Source of the DNA: Prescottella sp. R16
GTDB lineage: Bacteria > Actinomycetota > Actinomycetes > Mycobacteriales > Mycobacteriaceae
DNA: 64,000 bases
Assembly: GCF_030656875.1 (NCBI RefSeq)
Contig: NZ_CP130943.1
Span: 868,001-932,000, forward strand
Reading direction: 5' to 3'
The notes under the pieces are model-generated. The model was not told the DNA's origin. It did no database searches and was given only the letters and a program-made list of their open reading frames with translations. Below, one piece after another: positions 29,110 to 38,277 of the stretch. Position 1 is the stretch's first letter, and each line of letters starts with the position of its first letter. A program made the position numbers and the translations under genes.

Positions 29110-30699
29110 GTGACTCGTGCCGATCTGTCGGTCAACAGTCGGAATCTTCTCGCAACGACCGCCCCGGACGAGGACGAGAACGAACCTCGTGAGGAGTGTG
29201 GCGTCTTCGGCGTCTGGGCGCCGGACGAGGACGTCGCCAAGCTCACCTACTACGGGCTCTACGCCCTCCAGCACCGTGGCCAGGAAGCGGCCGGTATCGC
29301 CGTCGCGGACGGCTCGCAGGTGCTGGTGTTCAAGGATCTCGGCCTGGTCAGTCAGGTGTTCGACGAGCAGACCCTCGGCGCGATGCCCGGGCACGTCGCC
29401 ATCGGCCACTGCCGTTACTCCACGACCGGTTCGACGACGTGGGAGAACGCACAGCCGATCTTCCGCACCACCGCCGCCGGCACCGGTGTGGCGCTCGGCC
29501 ACAACGGCAACCTGGTCAACACTGCGGAGCTTGCACAGCGGGCCCGTGAGGCCGGTCTGATCAACGACAAGCGTCCCGGTGCCGCGACGTCGGACTCCGA
29601 CATCGTCGGTGCGCTGCTCGCGCACGCCGCCGCCGACAGCACCCTCGAGCAGGCCGCGATGACGCTGCTGCCGACGCTGCGCGGCGCGTTCTGCCTGACG
29701 TTCATGGACGAGCACACGCTGTACGCGGCGCGGGACCCGTGGGGTATCCGCCCGCTGTGCCTGGGCCGCCTGGATCGCGGCTGGGTCGTCGCGTCGGAGA
29801 CCGCCGCGCTCGACATCGTCGGTGCGTCGTTCGTCCGCGAGATCGAGCCCGGTGAGCTGCTCGCGATCGATGCGGACGGTGTCCGGTCGTCGCGGTTCGC
29901 GAACCCGGAGCCGAAGGGCTGCGTGTTCGAGTTCGTGTACCTGGCGCGCCCGGACAGCGTCATCTCGGGGCGGTCGGTGCATTCGACGCGTGTCGAGATC
30001 GGCCGCCGTCTCGCGAAGGAACATCCCGCCGACGGCGACCTGGTGATCCCGGTGCCGGAGTCCGGCACCCCGGCCGCGGTCGGGTACGCGCAGGGTTCGG
30101 GTATCCCGTACGGCCAGGGTCTGATGAAGAACGCCTACGTGGGCCGCACCTTCATCCAGCCGTCGCAGACCATTCGCCAGCTCGGTATCCGGCTCAAGCT
30201 GAACCCGCTGCGTGAGGTGATCCGCGGCAAGCGTCTCGTCGTCGTCGACGACTCGATCGTGCGCGGCAACACGCAGCGCGCCCTGATCCGGATGCTGCGC
30301 GAGGCCGGCGCCCTGGAGATCCATGTGCGGATCGCCTCCCCGCCGGTGAAGTGGCCGTGCTTCTACGGCATCGACTTCGCGTCGCCCGCCGAGTTGATCG
30401 CGAACGGTGCCGAGGGCAGCGGTATCAACGACACGTTCGAGGAGATGCTCGAGGGGGTGCGCCGGTCGATCGGTGCCGATTCGCTCGGCTACATCTCGAT
30501 CGACGGCATGGTCGCGGCGACGGAGCAGCCGACGAGCCGGCTGTGCAAGGCGTGCTTCGACGGTGACTACCCGATCGCGCTGCCGACCGCCGGTGTGGGC
30601 AAGAACGTCCTCGAGGGGATGTTGGAGTCCGCCGCGGCCGCCGATGCCGGAGCGGTCCCGCACGGCAACGACAACGCGGACGCATTGTCCCGCCCCTAG
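29110..30699 (+). CDS. purF: Amidophosphoribosyltransferase
   Basis: This 529-residue enzyme catalyses the first committed purine step, PRPP plus glutamine to phosphoribosylamine. A propeptide of 29 residues precedes the catalytic Cys30 (REECGVFGVW). The glutaminase motif HRGQEAAG follows, and the PRPP loop VVVDDSIVRGNT lies near residue 378. Cysteines in the last third (e.g. KWPCFYGID, RLCKACFDGDYP) fit an Fe-S-containing class. GTG at 29110 follows AAGGGAG. A hairpin separates it from purM. Confidence 0.97.
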   Translation: MTRADLSVNSRNLLATTAPDEDENEPREECGVFGVWAPDEDVAKLTYYGLYALQHRGQEAAGIAVADGSQVLVFKDLGLVSQVFDEQTLGAMPGHVAIGHCRYSTTGSTTWENAQPIFRTTAAGTGVALGHNGNLVNTAELAQRAREAGLINDKRPGAATSDSDIVGALLAHAAADSTLEQAAMTLLPTLRGAFCLTFMDEHTLYAARDPWGIRPLCLGRLDRGWVVASETAALDIVGASFVREIEPGELLAIDADGVRSSRFANPEPKGCVFEFVYLARPDSVISGRSVHSTRVEIGRRLAKEHPADGDLVIPVPESGTPAAVGYAQGSGIPYGQGLMKNAYVGRTFIQPSQTIRQLGIRLKLNPLREVIRGKRLVVVDDSIVRGNTQRALIRMLREAGALEIHVRIASPPVKWPCFYGIDFASPAELIANGAEGSGINDTFEEMLEGVRRSIGADSLGYISIDGMVAATEQPTSRLCKACFDGDYPIALPTAGVGKNVLEGMLESAAAADAGAVPHGNDNADALSRP

Positions 30700-30710
30700 A
30701 GCGCACGATT

Positions 30711-30741
30711 GCTACCGGAGCCCGTGACGGACTCCGGTAGC
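30711..30741 (+). terminator. Hairpin between purF and purM
   Basis: Perfect 10-bp arms GCTACCGGAG (30711-30720) and its complement (30732-30741) enclose an 11-nt loop, 12 bp after the purF stop. It may terminate or attenuate transcription into purM, about 105 bp downstream. Confidence 0.6.
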
Positions 30742-30845
30742 GTAGGAGCGCAATCGAGCTGATTGCGCGTGTACACGTATGCGCGGCTGCCGTGAGTTGC
30801 GGCAGTCGAGACGTTCCCTGAAATCAAGGCTGGAGCCAGAAACCG

Positions 30846-31925
30846 ATGACCGAGGACAGTACCCGCACGCAGGGCGCTTCGTACGCCGCCGCCGGAGTCG
30901 ACATCGAAGCGGGCGACCGGGCAGTCGAGCTGTTCGCCCCGCTTGCGAAGAAGGCCAGCCGCCCGGAGGTCATGGGCGGCCTCGGCGGGTTCGCCGGACT
31001 GTTCTCGCTCAAGGGCGGCTACAAGGAGCCGCTGCTGGCCGCGTCCACCGACGGTGTCGGCACCAAGCTGGCTGTTGCGCAGGCGATGGACAAGCACGAC
31101 ACGGTCGGTCTCGACCTGGTCGCGATGGTCGTCGACGATCTCGTGGTGTGCGGCGCGGAGCCGCTGTTCCTGCAGGACTACATCGCGGTCGGCAAGGTTG
31201 TGCCGGAGCGGGTCGCGGAGATCGTCGGTGGTATCGCCGAGGGCTGCATCCAGGCCGGCTGTGCGCTGCTCGGTGGTGAGACGGCGGAGCATCCCGGTGT
31301 GATGGCGGACGGTGACTACGACATCTCGGCGACGGGTGTCGGTGTCGTCGAGGCCGACCAGGTGCTCGGCCCGGACCGGGTCCGCCCGGGTGACGTCGTC
31401 ATCGGCATGGGGGCGTCGGGTCTGCACTCGAACGGCTACTCGCTGGCCCGCAACGTGCTGCTCGAGATCGGCCGTATGCCGCTGACCGGGCATGTCGACG
31501 AGTTCGGTCGCACCCTCGGCGAGGAGCTGCTCGAGCCGACCAAGATCTACGCCAAGGACTGCCTGGCGCTCGCCGCCGAGACCGATGTGCGCACCTTCTG
31601 CCACGTCACCGGTGGCGGTCTGGCGAACAACCTCGCCCGCGTCATGCCGAAGGGCCTCGTCGCCGAGCTCGATCGCGGCACGTGGAGCCCGGCCCCGATC
31701 TTCACGATGATCGCGCAGCGTGGTCGCGTGGAGCGCGCCGAGATGGAGGCGACGTTCAACATGGGCGTCGGCATGGTCGCGATCGTCGCGCCCGAGGACG
31801 TCGATCGGGCGCTCGCGGTCCTCACCGCCCGCCACATCGACTGCTGGACGCTCGGCACCGTCAAGAAGGCGTCGGATGCCGAGGCGGCGCGTGCTCTGCT
31901 GCTGGGTGATCACCCGCGCTTCTGA
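30846..31925 (+). CDS. purM: Phosphoribosylformylglycinamidine cyclo-ligase (AIR synthetase)
   Basis: This 359-residue enzyme closes the imidazole ring of AIR from FGAM with ATP. It has GGFAGLFSL, the substrate loop STDGVGTKLAVAQ, MVVDDLVVCGAEPLFLQDY and HVTGGGLANNLAR, all diagnostic of PurM. It lies 146 bp downstream of purF, the classical order, and is followed by a strong terminator. Confidence 0.97.
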   Translation: MTEDSTRTQGASYAAAGVDIEAGDRAVELFAPLAKKASRPEVMGGLGGFAGLFSLKGGYKEPLLAASTDGVGTKLAVAQAMDKHDTVGLDLVAMVVDDLVVCGAEPLFLQDYIAVGKVVPERVAEIVGGIAEGCIQAGCALLGGETAEHPGVMADGDYDISATGVGVVEADQVLGPDRVRPGDVVIGMGASGLHSNGYSLARNVLLEIGRMPLTGHVDEFGRTLGEELLEPTKIYAKDCLALAAETDVRTFCHVTGGGLANNLARVMPKGLVAELDRGTWSPAPIFTMIAQRGRVERAEMEATFNMGVGMVAIVAPEDVDRALAVLTARHIDCWTLGTVKKASDAEAARALLLGDHPRF

Positions 31926-31936
31926 GTCGACCGAAA

Positions 31937-31978
31937 CGAAACGTCCCCGGCCCTCTGCGGAGGGCTGGGGACGTTTCG
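31937..31978 (+). terminator. Terminator after purM
   Basis: A 19-bp stem with a single G-U pair (31937-31955 with 31960-31978, CGAAACGTCCCC at its base) and the loop TGCG lies 12 bp past the purM stop and is followed by TGTTTC. Confidence 0.85.
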
Positions 31979-32114
31979 TGTTTCACGGATGCCGACGAAC
32001 CGTCTGCCCGGATTCGGGGGGACGCCCCGGATGCAATCCGGCATACCACTGTTGAGGGGGAGCCGCGATTGGCTCCCCCTCACAGGGTGTGTTTCAGACT
32101 TATCGGTTCGACGC

Positions 32115-32315
32115 TCAGCGACGCCAGTCGTCGTAGTCGTCGTCCTCCCAATGGGAGCGACTCTCCGTATCGGAGCGCTGATCTGCGAGGACGCCGTTTC
32201 GCGACGAGTTGCCCGAGAGCTCTCGTTGCAGGCTGTCGAAATCCGTGGACGGAGAACTGTACTTGAGTTCCCGTGCAACCTTGGTCTGCTTTGCCTTAGC
32301 CCGGCCGCGGCCCAT
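32115..32315 (-). CDS. DUF3073 family protein
   Basis: This small, highly charged protein has 66 residues. The N-terminus MGRGRAKAKQTKVARELKY is the conserved DUF3073 signature; the rest is polar and ends in an acidic DDDYDDW tail. It occurs next to purM across actinobacteria. No function is established. The basic head and acidic tail suggest nucleic-acid or ribosome contact, which is speculation. It is convergent with purM. Confidence 0.9.
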   Translation of the reverse strand: MGRGRAKAKQTKVARELKYSSPSTDFDSLQRELSGNSSRNGVLADQRSDTESRSHWEDDDYDDWRR

Positions 32316-32373
32316 GGCTGACCCCCTCGCGCTTTTCGCGGGGCGGCCTGGGGAAAAGGTGGCGGCCCCGCGT

Positions 32374-32403
32374 GAGTGTTGAATGTTGTCCTGCCCAACA
32401 CTC
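32374..32403. repeat. Inverted repeat upstream of the DUF3073 gene
   Basis: GAGTGTTG (32374-32381) and CAACACTC (32396-32403) form a perfect 8-bp dyad with a 14-bp spacer, 59-88 bp upstream of the DUF3073 start and past the end of the asparaginase gene. It may be the operator of the former or a terminator of the latter. Confidence 0.4.
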
Positions 32404-32461
32404 TAGCGTGGAAAAGTCTGTTCCGCTCCCACGTGGCGCCCCCGGCAGTGTCTGTTTTGTC

Positions 32462-33457
32462 TCAGAGGGGGTGTGAACTGGTGCTATCCGGGCTTTCTGC
32501 AGACTGGAACACATCGGGAACGGCGCGTACGGTGCCGACCCTGGCCCCGCCGCCGAACACCGGTTGCGATGCGAGCGCCGCACGGTCCTCGGTCCACGTC
32601 ACGCCGAGACGGTGCAGGAGCGCCGCGGTCAGCGGGAGCCGGGCCCGCTCGTGGCCGTCGTCGATCTTGAGAGCGAACGCGGTGCCGTCGGGCAGGGCGC
32701 CGGCGTGGACGCCGTCGGCGCCGGTCTTGCACAGCAGTCCCGGCACTGCGGGCATCAGGCGGGCGTCGTCCCGCCCGGTCCCCGAGACCAGCCGAGGATG
32801 GGCCCGGATCGCGTCCGCCACGGCCCGCTCCGGGGATCCGGGTGCGGCGGTCACGAGCGTCGTGTAGGCGCGGGCGAGGGCGGCCAGCGGCAGTGGGACG
32901 ATCGGCAGCCCGCAGCCGTCGATGCCCAGTTCGGTGTCGGTGTCGCCGTCGACCCCGGAGACAGCGTCGACGATCGTCTGCTGCAGCGGGTGCGTGGGGT
33001 CGAGGTACGAGTCGAGCGGCCAGCCGTTGACGACGCACGTGGCGAGCAGTGCGGCATGGTTGCCGGAGCAGTTCATGGCGATCGCCCGCGGTGGCCCACC
33101 GGCCGCGACGACCGCGGCGCGGGCGGTCTCGTTGCCGGGCAGCTCGGGTGGGCACCGCAGGGCGGACTCGTCGAGACCGTGGCGGTGCAGCAACTGCTCG
33201 ACGAGCACGATGTGCTCGGGTTCGCCGTCGTGCGACGCGCACGCGATCGCCAGTTCGGCGTCCGAGGCGGGCTCGAAGCCGTGGCGGAGCATCGTGACGG
33301 CCTGCAGCGGCTTGTTCGTCGACCGCGGGTAGATCGGGGTGTGCACCTCGCCGAGCGCGAAAAGTGGCGTGCCGTCCGGGGCCAGGGCGACCAGCGAGCC
33401 ACGGTGCACGCACTCGCGGAAACCGGATCGGACGACCTCCACCAGTTCGACGCTCAC
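32462..33457 (-). CDS. Asparaginase (type II-like, PF06089 class)
   Basis: This 331-residue protein matches the asparaginase family found in actinobacteria and rhizobia (AnsA-like, unrelated to E. coli AnsB). Conserved elements are YPRSTNKPLQA, CASHDGEPEH, MNCSGNHAALL and GIDGCGLP. Predicted reaction is hydrolysis of asparagine to aspartate and ammonia. No signal peptide is seen, so it is cytosolic. It lies 52 bp upstream of the ygfZ stop on the same strand. Confidence 0.87.
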   Translation of the reverse strand: MSVELVEVVRSGFRECVHRGSLVALAPDGTPLFALGEVHTPIYPRSTNKPLQAVTMLRHGFEPASDAELAIACASHDGEPEHIVLVEQLLHRHGLDESALRCPPELPGNETARAAVVAAGGPPRAIAMNCSGNHAALLATCVVNGWPLDSYLDPTHPLQQTIVDAVSGVDGDTDTELGIDGCGLPIVPLPLAALARAYTTLVTAAPGSPERAVADAIRAHPRLVSGTGRDDARLMPAVPGLLCKTGADGVHAGALPDGTAFALKIDDGHERARLPLTAALLHRLGVTWTEDRAALASQPVFGGGARVGTVRAVPDVFQSAESPDSTSSHPL

Positions 33458-33509
33458 GACGCCACCTCCGTTCCGGACGAGTTGCCCGCTGCCCGCTGAC
33501 CCCTGCCCG

Positions 33510-34649
33510 CTACCTGCGCCCGCGCAGTCGTTCGACGGCTTCCCGCCCCGCCTGGACCTCGTCGTGCAGCGGCATCGAGTCGGCGTCGATCGACGCGGCG
33601 CACGGGCCGGCGGTCAGGTCGGTGTCGGCGGGCACCGATCGTTTGACGAGGGCCAGCGCGATCGGACCCCACTCGTAATGGTCGACGACGGTGCCGAGCC
33701 GGCCGACGGCGCGCCCGCCGGCGGTCACCGGTTCGCCGGTCTCGGGCCGGCCGTCGGCGGAGCCGTCGAGGTGCAGCATCACCAGGTGCCGGGGCGGCTT
33801 GCCGAGGTTGTGGACGCGGGCGACGGTCTCCTGGCCGCGGTAGCAGCCCTTGTCGAGGTGGACGGCGCCGTGTTCGTCGGGGCCGCCGATCCAGCCGGCC
33901 TCGTGCGGGATGGTGCGCTCGTCGGTGTCGACGCCGATCCGCGGCCGGTAGGCGGCCACCCGCAGTGCCTCGAACGCCCACGATCCGGCCGGGCGGGCAC
34001 CGGCGGCGGTGAGGGCCGTCCACCGGCTCACCAGTTCGGTGCGCGGGATCAGCAGGTCGAACGAGTCGGCCGTCGGCCACGGCATGCGTCGCACGAATCC
34101 GCCGCCGGGCAGTGCGACGGCCCGGTAGGTGTCCGGCAGTGCGTCGATGCCGAGGGCGCCTCGGATCGTGAGGGACGACGCGTCGGGGCCGAGCAGGCTC
34201 AGGACGGCCATCTCGTTGCCGTCGCGAGGTTCGGCCTTCGCCCAGAACACCATTTTCTGCAGGAACGCCAGCAGGTCGGGGCCGCGCTCGGCCTCGGTGT
34301 CGAGCCACGTGACGCCGCCGCGGTCGGTCTGCACCCAGTGGTGCTCGACGCGGCCGTTGACGTCCAGGCTCAGGTTTTCGGCGCTCGCCCCGTCCGGGAG
34401 GGACGCGACGTGCTGGCTGGAGACGGTGTGCAGCCACGTCAGTCGTTCGTCGCCGGCGATCGCGGCGACGAACCGGTGGGAGCGGTCGACGACGGCGACG
34501 GCCCCGGTGGCGGCGCGCTGCTCGGCGAACGGATCGCCGTAGTGCCAGGCGACCCCGGTGTCCGGGGACCCCTCGGGCGGCGGCACGGCACCGGGCGTGG
34601 TGAGAAGTGGACTGGATGCAACGAGCGGAGTGTCGGCCACGCCCCCCAT
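33510..34649 (-). CDS. ygfZ: Folate-binding YgfZ/GcvT-like protein
   Basis: This protein of about 379 residues belongs to the tetrahydrofolate-binding YgfZ family, which supports Fe-S cluster assembly or repair. The diagnostic motif KGCYRGQETVAR is present near residue 267. ATG at 34649 is used; a GTG at 34640 is an alternative. The open frame continues far upstream but only as antisense of pabC and cydA. It is divergent from pabC, the standard actinobacterial arrangement. Confidence 0.92.
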   Translation of the reverse strand: MGGVADTPLVASSPLLTTPGAVPPPEGSPDTGVAWHYGDPFAEQRAATGAVAVVDRSHRFVAAIAGDERLTWLHTVSSQHVASLPDGASAENLSLDVNGRVEHHWVQTDRGGVTWLDTEAERGPDLLAFLQKMVFWAKAEPRDGNEMAVLSLLGPDASSLTIRGALGIDALPDTYRAVALPGGGFVRRMPWPTADSFDLLIPRTELVSRWTALTAAGARPAGSWAFEALRVAAYRPRIGVDTDERTIPHEAGWIGGPDEHGAVHLDKGCYRGQETVARVHNLGKPPRHLVMLHLDGSADGRPETGEPVTAGGRAVGRLGTVVDHYEWGPIALALVKRSVPADTDLTAGPCAASIDADSMPLHDEVQAGREAVERLRGRR

Positions 34650-34727
34650 TCTAGGAGCGGAAACCGGTCGTGTCGGGGCCGTGTCGCCGGACCGGTCGGT
34701 TCGACGGTCCTCGATAGGGTGGTGCGC

Positions 34728-35588
34728 ATGGCAGAGCAGGTGCTGGTGACGCTGGACGGACAGGTGCGGGACGCCGACGCGCCGCTGCTGACCGTGGACG
34801 ATCTCGCCGTCGTGCGGGGTGACGGCGTGTTCGAGACACTGCTGGTCCGTGACGGCCGCGTGTGTAAACCGGCCCTGCACCTGGATCGTCTGGAGTCGTC
34901 GGCGCGGGCGCTCGAGTTGCCGTGGCCGGGCCGGGGCCTGTGGGTGCGGGCGATCGAGGCGGCGTCCCGCGAGTGGGGGAGCGACCGGGAGGGCTGGATG
35001 CGGTTGGTGCTCAGCCGGGGCCGTGAGGGTGGTGGGGCGCCGACGGCGTTCGTCACCGTGGGGCCTGTCGCCGAGCGGGTCCTGCAGGCCCGCCGGGACG
35101 GCGTCGCGGCGATCACGTTGCCGCGTGGCTACTCCGTCGACCTGTCGGCGACCGCACCGTGGCAGCTGGTGGGGGCGAAGACGCTGTCGTATGCGACGAA
35201 CATGGCGGCCCTGCGACACGCGCGGGCGCAGGGGGCGGACGATGTCGTCTTCACGAGCAGTGAGGGACGGATTCTCGAGGGCCCGCGGTCGTCTGTCGTC
35301 ATTGCTCGCGGTAAGACGTTGATCACTCCGCCGCCGGGGCAGTCGATCCTTGCCGGCACCACGCAGAAGGCCCTGTTCGAGGTGGCGCCGGACAAGGGTT
35401 ACACGTGCGAGTACGCCCCCCTTCTTCCGTCCGATCTCATTGCAGCGGAAGGTATTTGGCTCATCTCGAGTGTCACCTTGGCGGCGCGGGTGCATACCCT
35501 CGACGGGCTGGCGTTGCGCCCGTCGCCGGCCGCGGAGGACGTGGCGTCGCTCGTCGAACTGGCGGTGGAGACGGTCGGGCTCGGCTGA
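34728..35588 (+). CDS. pabC: Aminodeoxychorismate lyase (PLP aminotransferase IV fold)
   Basis: This 286-residue fold-type IV PLP enzyme is predicted to release pyruvate from aminodeoxychorismate to give p-aminobenzoate for folate synthesis. The PLP lysine is Lys151 in VGAKTLSYATNM, followed by EGRILEGPRSSV, the usual phosphate-binding region. ATG at 34728 gives MAEQVLVTLDG. A branched-chain or D-amino-acid aminotransferase is the alternative for this fold. The divergent folate-binding ygfZ gene supports a folate link. Confidence 0.88.
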   Translation: MAEQVLVTLDGQVRDADAPLLTVDDLAVVRGDGVFETLLVRDGRVCKPALHLDRLESSARALELPWPGRGLWVRAIEAASREWGSDREGWMRLVLSRGREGGGAPTAFVTVGPVAERVLQARRDGVAAITLPRGYSVDLSATAPWQLVGAKTLSYATNMAALRHARAQGADDVVFTSSEGRILEGPRSSVVIARGKTLITPPPGQSILAGTTQKALFEVAPDKGYTCEYAPLLPSDLIAAEGIWLISSVTLAARVHTLDGLALRPSPAAEDVASLVELAVETVGLG

Positions 35589-35614
35589 CCCCGGATGGTT
35601 TCGATCCGCTTTGT

Positions 35615-35633
35615 CTACTACATTGCGTAGTAG
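35615..35633. promoter_or_regulatory. Palindromic operator candidate upstream of cydA
   Basis: CTACTAC-ATTGC-GTAGTAG is a perfect 7-bp inverted repeat with a 5-bp centre, 112 bp before the cydA ATG. TACTAC/GTAGTA half-sites resemble those of BlaI/MecI-type repressors in actinobacteria. The assignment to such a regulator is inference; it could also be a redox-responsive site. Confidence 0.5.
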
Positions 35634-35744
35634 CGAACTGCTGCGAGGAAGACCGACCCCGCAGTAGCTTGTGACCAGGGATCGGGTGGATACCCACGCC
35701 TCGACCCCGATGCCTGTCCTGCGGGTCGACTTTTCGGAGTAGCC

Positions 35745-37247
35745 ATGGATGTCTTGGACGTCTCTCGGTGGCAGTTCGGTATCACCACCGTTTATCACTT
35801 CATCTTCGTTCCACTCACGATCGGATTGGCACCGCTGATCGCGATCATGCAGACCATGTGGGTGGTCACGAAGAAGGACCACTGGTATCGCCTCACCAAG
35901 TTCTTCGGCAAGTTCTTCCTCATCAACTTCGCGATCGGTGTCGCAACCGGCATCGTCCAGGAATTCCAGTTCGGCATGAACTGGAGCGAATACTCCCGCT
36001 TCGTCGGTGACGTGTTCGGTGCGCCGCTCGCCCTCGAAGGCCTGATCGCGTTCTTCCTCGAGTCGACGTTCCTGGGCCTGTGGATCTTCGGTTGGACGAG
36101 GCTGCCGAAACTCGTGCACCTCGCGACCATCTGGTTGGTCGCGATCGGTGTGAACGCGTCGGCGTACTTCATCATCGCCGCAAACTCGTTCATGCAGCAC
36201 CCCGTCGGCGCGCGCTACAACCCGGAGACCGGGCGTGCCGAACTCGAGAGCATCTGGGCGCTGCTCACCAACAACACCGCGATCGCGGCATTCGCGCACG
36301 CCGTCGCCGGCGCGTTCCTCACCGCCGCGACGTTCATTGTCGGCATCGCCGGTTGGTGGATGGTGCGCAACATGCGCAAGTCCAAGACCGCGGCCCCGGC
36401 CGAGTCCGAGACGATGGTGCGCGACGCCCGCGAGATGTTCCGTCCCGCTGCACGGCTCGGCATGATCGTGATGCTGGTGTCCGGTATCGGACTCATCGCG
36501 ACCGGCGACATCCAGGGCAAGCTGATGTTCGAGCAGCAGCCGATGAAGATGGCGTCCGCGGAATCGTTGTGCCGCACCGAGACCGATCCGGACTTCTCGA
36601 TCCTCACCGTCGGCACGCACAACAACTGCGACAGCGTCACGCACGTGCTGAAGGTTCCCGGCATCCTGCCGTTCCTCGCCGAGGGCAAGTTCGAGGGCGT
36701 CACGTTGCAGGGCATCGAGGATCTGCAGGCGCAGTACGAGGATCAGTTCGGTCCCGGCAACTACCGGCCCAACCTGTTCGTCACGTACTGGTCGTTCCGC
36801 GCGATGATCGGCCTCGGCGTCGGCTCCCTCGCGCTCGCACTGGCCGGGCTGTGGGTCACCCGCCGCGGCCGCATCCCCGACCAGAAATGGTTCAAGTGGC
36901 TGTGCCTCGTCGCGATCCCGACACCGTTCCTCGCGAACAGCGCCGGCTGGATCTTCACCGAGATGGGCCGCCAGCCGTGGGTGGTGCACCCCAACCCGAC
37001 CGGCGTCGACCAGATCCGGCTGATGGTCGACCAGGGCGTCTCCGATCATGCGGTGGGCACGGTGCTGACGTCGCTGATCGTGTTCACGCTGCTGTACGGG
37101 GCGCTCGGCGTCGTCTGGTTCTACCTGATCCGGCGCTACACCATCGCGGGACCGTCCGAGCACGACGTGCACCCGCCGGGCACCGGCCCGAAGCCCGGCG
37201 GACCGGACGATTCCGAGTCCGAAGACCAACTGTCGTTCGCGTACTAG
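35745..37247 (+). CDS. cydA: Cytochrome bd ubiquinol/menaquinol oxidase subunit I
   Basis: This 500-residue membrane subunit holds hemes b558, b595 and d and oxidises quinol. It begins WQFGITTVYHFIFVPL with His18 as a heme ligand, and has the quinol-loop motif GKLMFEQQPMKMASAE and the C-terminal GWIFTEMGRQPW. The quinol loop is of the short type usual in actinobacteria. It starts the cydABDC operon, followed by cydB after 9 bp. Expression under low oxygen is expected from the family. Confidence 0.97.
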   Translation: MDVLDVSRWQFGITTVYHFIFVPLTIGLAPLIAIMQTMWVVTKKDHWYRLTKFFGKFFLINFAIGVATGIVQEFQFGMNWSEYSRFVGDVFGAPLALEGLIAFFLESTFLGLWIFGWTRLPKLVHLATIWLVAIGVNASAYFIIAANSFMQHPVGARYNPETGRAELESIWALLTNNTAIAAFAHAVAGAFLTAATFIVGIAGWWMVRNMRKSKTAAPAESETMVRDAREMFRPAARLGMIVMLVSGIGLIATGDIQGKLMFEQQPMKMASAESLCRTETDPDFSILTVGTHNNCDSVTHVLKVPGILPFLAEGKFEGVTLQGIEDLQAQYEDQFGPGNYRPNLFVTYWSFRAMIGLGVGSLALALAGLWVTRRGRIPDQKWFKWLCLVAIPTPFLANSAGWIFTEMGRQPWVVHPNPTGVDQIRLMVDQGVSDHAVGTVLTSLIVFTLLYGALGVVWFYLIRRYTIAGPSEHDVHPPGTGPKPGGPDDSESEDQLSFAY

Positions 37248-37256
37248 GAGAGCGTC

Positions 37257-38276
37257 ATGGGACTGCAGGAATTCTGGTTCGTTCTCATCGCGGTGCTCTT
37301 CACCGGTTACTTCGTGCTCGAGGGCTTCGACTTCGGTGTCGGCATGCTGCTGCGGGTACTCGGGAGAACCGACACCCGACGTCGCGTACTGCTCAACACC
37401 ATCGGCCCCGTGTGGGACGGCAACGAGGTGTGGCTCATCACCGCCGGCGGCGCGATGTTCGCGGCGTTCCCGGAGTGGTACGCGACGTTGTTCTCCGGCT
37501 TCTACCTGCCGCTGCTGCTGATCCTGGTGGCGCTGATCCTGCGGATCGTCGCGATCGAATGGCGCGGCAAGATCGACGACGACCGCTGGCGCAGCCGCGC
37601 CGACCTGGGCATCATGATCGGCTCCTGGGTCCCGGCCGTCCTGTGGGGTGTGGCGTTCGCGAACATCGTCCGCGGCGTCGCGATCGACGAGAACAAGAAG
37701 GTCACCTCGAGCCTGTTCGATCTGCTCAACCCGTACGCGCTGCTCGGCGGCATCACCATCGCCCTCGTGTTCGCGCTGCACGGTGCCGTGTTCATCGCCC
37801 TCAAGACCGCCGACGACGTCCACGTCGACGCCGCCGACCTGGCGAAGAAGCTCGCGATCCCCACGGTGCCCATCGCCGGCGGATTCGTACTGTGGACGCA
37901 GTTGGCGTACGGCAAGAGCTGGACGTGGATCCTGGTGGCGCTCGCGGCGATCGCCGTCGTCGCGGTCGTGTTCCTGACCCGTGTCGAACGCGAGGGCTGG
38001 GCATTCGTGTTCACCACCGTGGCGATCGTCGCGACGAGCGTGCTGCTGTTCGCGTCGCTGTTCCCGAACGTGATGCCGTCGACGACCGATGCGGCGTTCA
38101 GTCTCACGATCGACAACGCGTCGTCCAGCCCGTACACGCTGAAGGTGATGAGCTGGGCCGCGGTGATCCTCACCCCGATCGTCCTGATCTACCAGGGATG
38201 GACGTACTGGGTGTTCCGGAAGCGCATCTCCACCAAGCACATTCCGCCGTCGATCGGTCTCCCGGTCGGGAAGTGA
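37257..38276 (+). CDS. cydB: Cytochrome bd oxidase subunit II
   Basis: This 339-residue polytopic subunit is needed for heme d insertion and stability. Conserved elements are LEGFDFGVGMLL and GPVWDGNEVWLI near the N-terminus. About eight to nine membrane helices are predicted. It lies 9 bp after cydA and 1 bp before cydD, so the four cyd genes form one transcript. Confidence 0.97.
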   Translation: MGLQEFWFVLIAVLFTGYFVLEGFDFGVGMLLRVLGRTDTRRRVLLNTIGPVWDGNEVWLITAGGAMFAAFPEWYATLFSGFYLPLLLILVALILRIVAIEWRGKIDDDRWRSRADLGIMIGSWVPAVLWGVAFANIVRGVAIDENKKVTSSLFDLLNPYALLGGITIALVFALHGAVFIALKTADDVHVDAADLAKKLAIPTVPIAGGFVLWTQLAYGKSWTWILVALAAIAVVAVVFLTRVEREGWAFVFTTVAIVATSVLLFASLFPNVMPSTTDAAFSLTIDNASSSPYTLKVMSWAAVILTPIVLIYQGWTYWVFRKRISTKHIPPSIGLPVGK

Positions 38277-38277
38277 G

